From Enterobacteriaceae bacterium (GTDB taxonomy: Bacteria > Pseudomonadota > Gammaproteobacteria > Enterobacterales > Enterobacteriaceae): DNA of 26,636 nt. Location: positions 1 to 26,636 of the forward strand of contig CABIZV010000014.1 of assembly GCA_902363335.1 (NCBI GenBank), read 5' to 3'. The notes under the pieces are model-generated. The model saw nothing but the letters and a program-made list of their open reading frames with translations, had not been told where the DNA came from and did not search any database. Positions 24,641 through 26,636 of the stretch are shown piece after piece. Position 1 is the stretch's first letter, and each line of letters begins with the position of its first letter. The position numbers and the translations under genes are program-made.

Positions 24641-25459
24641 ATGGAAAGCTATGTCGTTTTTGGCAACCCGATAGCCCACAGTAAATCACCGTTCATTCAT
24701 GAGCAATTTGCGCAGCAGCTGCAAATTTGCCATCCGTATGGACGTATGCTGGCGCCACTTGATCAGTTTACCGCGACACTGGACGCTTTTTTTAAGCAAG
24801 GTGGAAAGGGAGCCAACGTTACCGTTCCCTTTAAAGAAGAGGCTTTTGCCAGAGCGGATGAGCTGACGGAACGTGCGGCGCTGGCAGGCGCGGTCAATAC
24901 GCTTAAAAGACTTGATGATGGTCGTATCCTGGGTGATAACACCGATGGTATCGGCCTTCTGAGCGATCTTGAGCGGTTGAAGTTAATCAAGCCCGGCTAC
25001 CGCGTGCTGCTCGTTGGCGCTGGTGGTGCGGCGCGCGGTGTACTGCTGCCATTACTTTCCCTCGACTGTAGCGTCACCGTGACCAACCGCACTCATGCTC
25101 GAGCGCAGACCTTAGCTGAACTGTTCAGCCATACGGGGAGCGTCAGCGCGTTGCCCATGTCTGAGCTGGAAGGCCACAAGTTCGATCTCATCATTAATGC
25201 GACCTCTAGCGGGATTGCCGGTGAAATGCTGCCGCTCCCCGCGTCATTAGTGAATGCCCATGTGTGCTGCTATGACATGTTCTATCAAAAAGGGAACACT
25301 GCATTTTTAGCGTGGTGCGCAGAGCAGGGGGCTAAACATTATGCTGATGGCTTGGGCATGCTGGTGGGACAGGCGGCACACGCCGTCTTATTGTGGCATG
25401 GTGTTTTGCCCGATGTTGAGCCTGTGATCGAATCACTCAAACGCGAGTTGGGCGTATGA
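24641..25459 (+). CDS. aroE: Shikimate dehydrogenase (NADP-dependent)
   Basis: AroE (272 residues) reduces 3-dehydroshikimate to shikimate, the fourth step of the aromatic amino-acid pathway. The substrate domain contains NPIAHSKSP (9-17), NVTVPFKE with catalytic K65 (59-66), and GDNTDGIGL with D102 (98-106). The NADP-binding Rossmann motif is GAGGAARG (about 126-133), followed by the NRT motif that selects NADP over NAD. The C-terminal helix returns to the substrate domain (GLGMLVGQAAHAVLLWHG). The start is 3 nt after tsaC, and the stop overlaps yrdB (ATGA). Confidence 0.98.
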   Translation: MESYVVFGNPIAHSKSPFIHEQFAQQLQICHPYGRMLAPLDQFTATLDAFFKQGGKGANVTVPFKEEAFARADELTERAALAGAVNTLKRLDDGRILGDNTDGIGLLSDLERLKLIKPGYRVLLVGAGGAARGVLLPLLSLDCSVTVTNRTHARAQTLAELFSHTGSVSALPMSELEGHKFDLIINATSSGIAGEMLPLPASLVNAHVCCYDMFYQKGNTAFLAWCAEQGAKHYADGLGMLVGQAAHAVLLWHGVLPDVEPVIESLKRELGV

Positions 25460-25713
25460 ACCAGGCCATCCAGTTTCCAGACCGAGAAGAGTGGCGCGAG
25501 GATCTCCACGCAGTCTGCTTCCCGGTACTGGTCAGCGGCATGCAGCTCACCTGCGCAATACGCGCTGAAGTGATAGCGCGTCGCTTTGGCGGCGAAGAAC
25601 CGCAGCAGTGGCTTTTGCGATTTAGCGAAAATCGCTGGGATCTAGAAGAAGAGGCCAGCGATCTTATTCTGGATGGGCAAGAGGACAATCAGGGCTGGGT
25701 TTGGCTTTCCTGA
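25456..25713 (+). CDS. yrdB: YrdB, DUF1488 family protein
   Basis: This 85-residue protein of unknown function belongs to DUF1488, recognised by the start MNQAIQFPDREEWREDLHAV, the middle region CAIRAEVIARRFGG and its place between aroE and yrdA. It is compact, rich in acidic and aromatic residues, with no membrane segment. Its start overlaps the aroE stop by 4 nt. Its final 25 nt overlap the 3' end of convergent yrdA (25689-25713). Confidence 0.9.
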   Translation: MNQAIQFPDREEWREDLHAVCFPVLVSGMQLTCAIRAEVIARRFGGEEPQQWLLRFSENRWDLEEEASDLILDGQEDNQGWVWLS

Positions 25714-26243
25714 TTCAGATAATCGTCTTTCCACTTCACGTAGTTATTGGCCGAATAGCGTAATCCTTCGAGTTCGGCCTCTTTCAAGGGCCTGATTTGC
25801 TTAACTGGGCTCCCCAGATAAAGATAACCACTCTCCAGTCGCTTATGCTGTGGCACCAGACTACCGGCACCAATCATCACGTCGTCTTCAACAATTACAC
25901 CATCCAGTAATATAGAGCCCATACCGACAAGAACTCTATTTCCAATCGTGCAGCCGTGGAGCATGACTTTATGCCCGACGGTGACATCCTCGCCTACGAT
26001 GAGAGGGTTCCCTTGCGGATTTTTAGCTGATTTATGCGTCACGTGCAGTACGCTGCCATCCTGGATATTACTGCGAGCGCCAATCTGGATATAGTTGACG
26101 TCACCGCGTGCGGCCACCAATGGCCAGATACTGACATCATCAGCCAGTCGAACGTCACCGACGATCACACTGGAGGCATCGATCATCACGCGATCGCCAA
26201 TGACGGGGAATAAATCTTTATAGCGGCGTAAAACGGCAGACAT
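25689..26243 (-). CDS. yrdA: Gamma-carbonic-anhydrase-like hexapeptide-repeat protein YrdA
   Basis: This 184-residue left-handed beta-helix protein belongs to the gamma-class carbonic anhydrase family. The hexapeptide repeats run from about 22 to 135 (for example VIVGDVRLADDVSIW and VGEDVTVGHKVMLHGCTIGN). The likely zinc ligands of the family are present as H67, H91 and H96. Catalytic activity of the enteric members has not been clearly shown, to my knowledge, so its true reaction is uncertain. AGAGG precedes the ATG. The gene sits beside the rRNA operon, as in E. coli near rrnD. Confidence 0.93.
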   Translation of the reverse strand: MSAVLRRYKDLFPVIGDRVMIDASSVIVGDVRLADDVSIWPLVAARGDVNYIQIGARSNIQDGSVLHVTHKSAKNPQGNPLIVGEDVTVGHKVMLHGCTIGNRVLVGMGSILLDGVIVEDDVMIGAGSLVPQHKRLESGYLYLGSPVKQIRPLKEAELEGLRYSANNYVKWKDDYLNQESQTQP

Positions 26244-26394
26244 ATGGACCTCTTTAAAACGCTGTCATTCTTGGGGTTCTTCTCATTATCGGCCCAAATT
26301 GTGGGATTAACATCTCAAAAATTAAGCAAATCGCACACTTACAGCGCAAAAAGAGTGAAAAAACGACACTTAGAAAAAAATGTGAGAAAAGGGG
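26244..26394. promoter_or_regulatory. Upstream activating region of the rRNA promoter
   Basis: This A/T-rich segment between yrdA and rrn P1 contains A-tracts (for example GAAAAAAC near 26358 and TAGAAAAAAATGTGAG at 26371-26386) suited to an UP element directly before the -35 and to Fis binding further upstream, as at E. coli rrn P1 promoters. I cannot delimit individual Fis sites. No gene is supported here. Confidence 0.6.
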
Positions 26395-26430
26395 TTGTGC
26401 TAAAAACAAAGTTCCCTATAATGCGCACCC
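26395..26430 (+). promoter_or_regulatory. rRNA operon promoter P1
   Basis: -35 TTGTGC (26395-26400), a 16-nt spacer and a perfect -10 TATAAT (26417-26422) are followed by the GC-rich discriminator GCGCACCC, the combination typical of growth-rate- and ppGpp-controlled rrn P1 promoters. The site upstream of yrdA agrees with rrnD of E. coli. Confidence 0.93.
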
Positions 26431-26505
26431 ACTGAGACGGCAAACGTGAATGACTTCACATTAACTAGCCGGTTCGGTTGAAGAGAAAAACCTGAAAATA
26501 AACGG

Positions 26506-26540
26506 TTGACTCTGAAAGAGGAAAGCGTAATATACGCCAC
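26506..26540 (+). promoter_or_regulatory. rRNA operon promoter P2
   Basis: -35 TTGACT (26506-26511), a 16-nt spacer and -10 TAATAT (26528-26533) lie about 110 nt after P1, the usual tandem spacing. The discriminator is ACGCCACC. Confidence 0.92.
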
Positions 26541-26543
26541 CTC

Positions 26544-26583
26544 GCAACAGTGAGCGAAAGCCGTGTTGCACTGCTCTTTAACA
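26544..26583 (+). promoter_or_regulatory. rrn antitermination signals boxB and boxA
   Basis: A hairpin GCAACA (26544-26549) / TGTTGC (26564-26569) corresponds to boxB, and TGCTCTTTAACA (26572-26583) is the consensus boxA that binds NusB-S10 (S10 is encoded by rpsJ in this window). They direct antitermination of rRNA transcription. Confidence 0.92.
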
Positions 26584-26636
26584 ATTTATCAGACAATCTG
26601 TGTGGGCACTCGAAGATACGGATTCTTAACGTCGCA
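26584..26636 (+). other. Start of 16S rRNA leader (truncated by window end)
   Basis: The remaining 53 nt resemble the precursor leader between boxA and the mature 16S 5' end, including boxC-like bases soon after boxA. The mature 16S sequence (which starts AAATTGAAGAG) is not reached, so no rRNA gene is called. Confidence 0.8.

Noticed and set aside
26244..26435. 63-codon frame upstream of the rRNA promoters
   Set aside because: It spans the A/T-rich rrn upstream region and P1 hexamers and resembles no known protein.

Overview
The window is a continuous stretch of core chromosome from a gamma-proteobacterium of the Enterobacteriaceae. The evidence is the gene order tuf – bfd – bfr – prepilin peptidase – S10/spc/alpha ribosomal operons – yhdN – zntR – arfA – mscL – trkA – rsmB – fmt – def – dprA – smg – yrdD – tsaC – aroE – yrdB – yrdA – rRNA promoters, together with near-identity of the proteins to those I remember from Escherichia and Salmonella. 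Several differences (EF-Tu ending in Met-Ser, an altered S14 segment, a diverged DprA N-terminus, a catalytic-domain-only prepilin peptidase with no adjacent type II secretion cluster or chiA) argue against E. coli itself. I cannot name the genus from sequence alone.

Layout. 1-477: 3' end of a tuf gene and its terminator. 557-1423: iron-storage unit bfd-bfr behind a probable Fur-repressed promoter, convergent with a short prepilin peptidase gene (1339-1821, minus). 1991-7207: S10 operon (11 genes) with its promoter, about 170 nt attenuator leader and terminator. 7232-12843: spc operon (12 genes including secY). 12862-15890: alpha operon (rpsM, rpsK, rpsD, rpoA, rplQ) ending at a strong terminator. 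15952-17070: yhdN-zntR and arfA on the plus strand. 17023-21791: mscL, trkA, rsmB, fmt and def on the minus strand. 21922-25713: dprA-smg-yrdD-tsaC-aroE-yrdB on the plus strand, tightly packed or overlapping. 25689-26243: yrdA on the minus strand. 26395-26636: tandem rRNA promoters P1 and P2, boxB and boxA of an rrn leader; the 16S gene itself lies beyond the window.

The genes serve mainly translation and protein export: 28 ribosomal proteins, SecY, the RNA polymerase alpha subunit, EF-Tu, initiator-tRNA formylation and peptide deformylation (fmt, def), 16S rRNA methylation (rsmB), tRNA t6A synthesis (tsaC), stalled-ribosome rescue (arfA) and an rRNA operon promoter. The ribosomal operons carry the expected feedback sites for L4 (S10 leader), S8 (rplX-rplE junction) and S4 (alpha leader). 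The rest handles iron storage, zinc sensing, potassium uptake, osmotic safety, DNA uptake and processing, and aromatic amino-acid synthesis.

I found no mobile element, CRISPR array, tRNA or prophage, and no convincing novel system. The best second-look items are the arfA hairpin with a reading frame running 48 nt into mscL, the stand-alone prepilin peptidase, possible terminators placed inside genes or operons, and local divergence in S14 and DprA.
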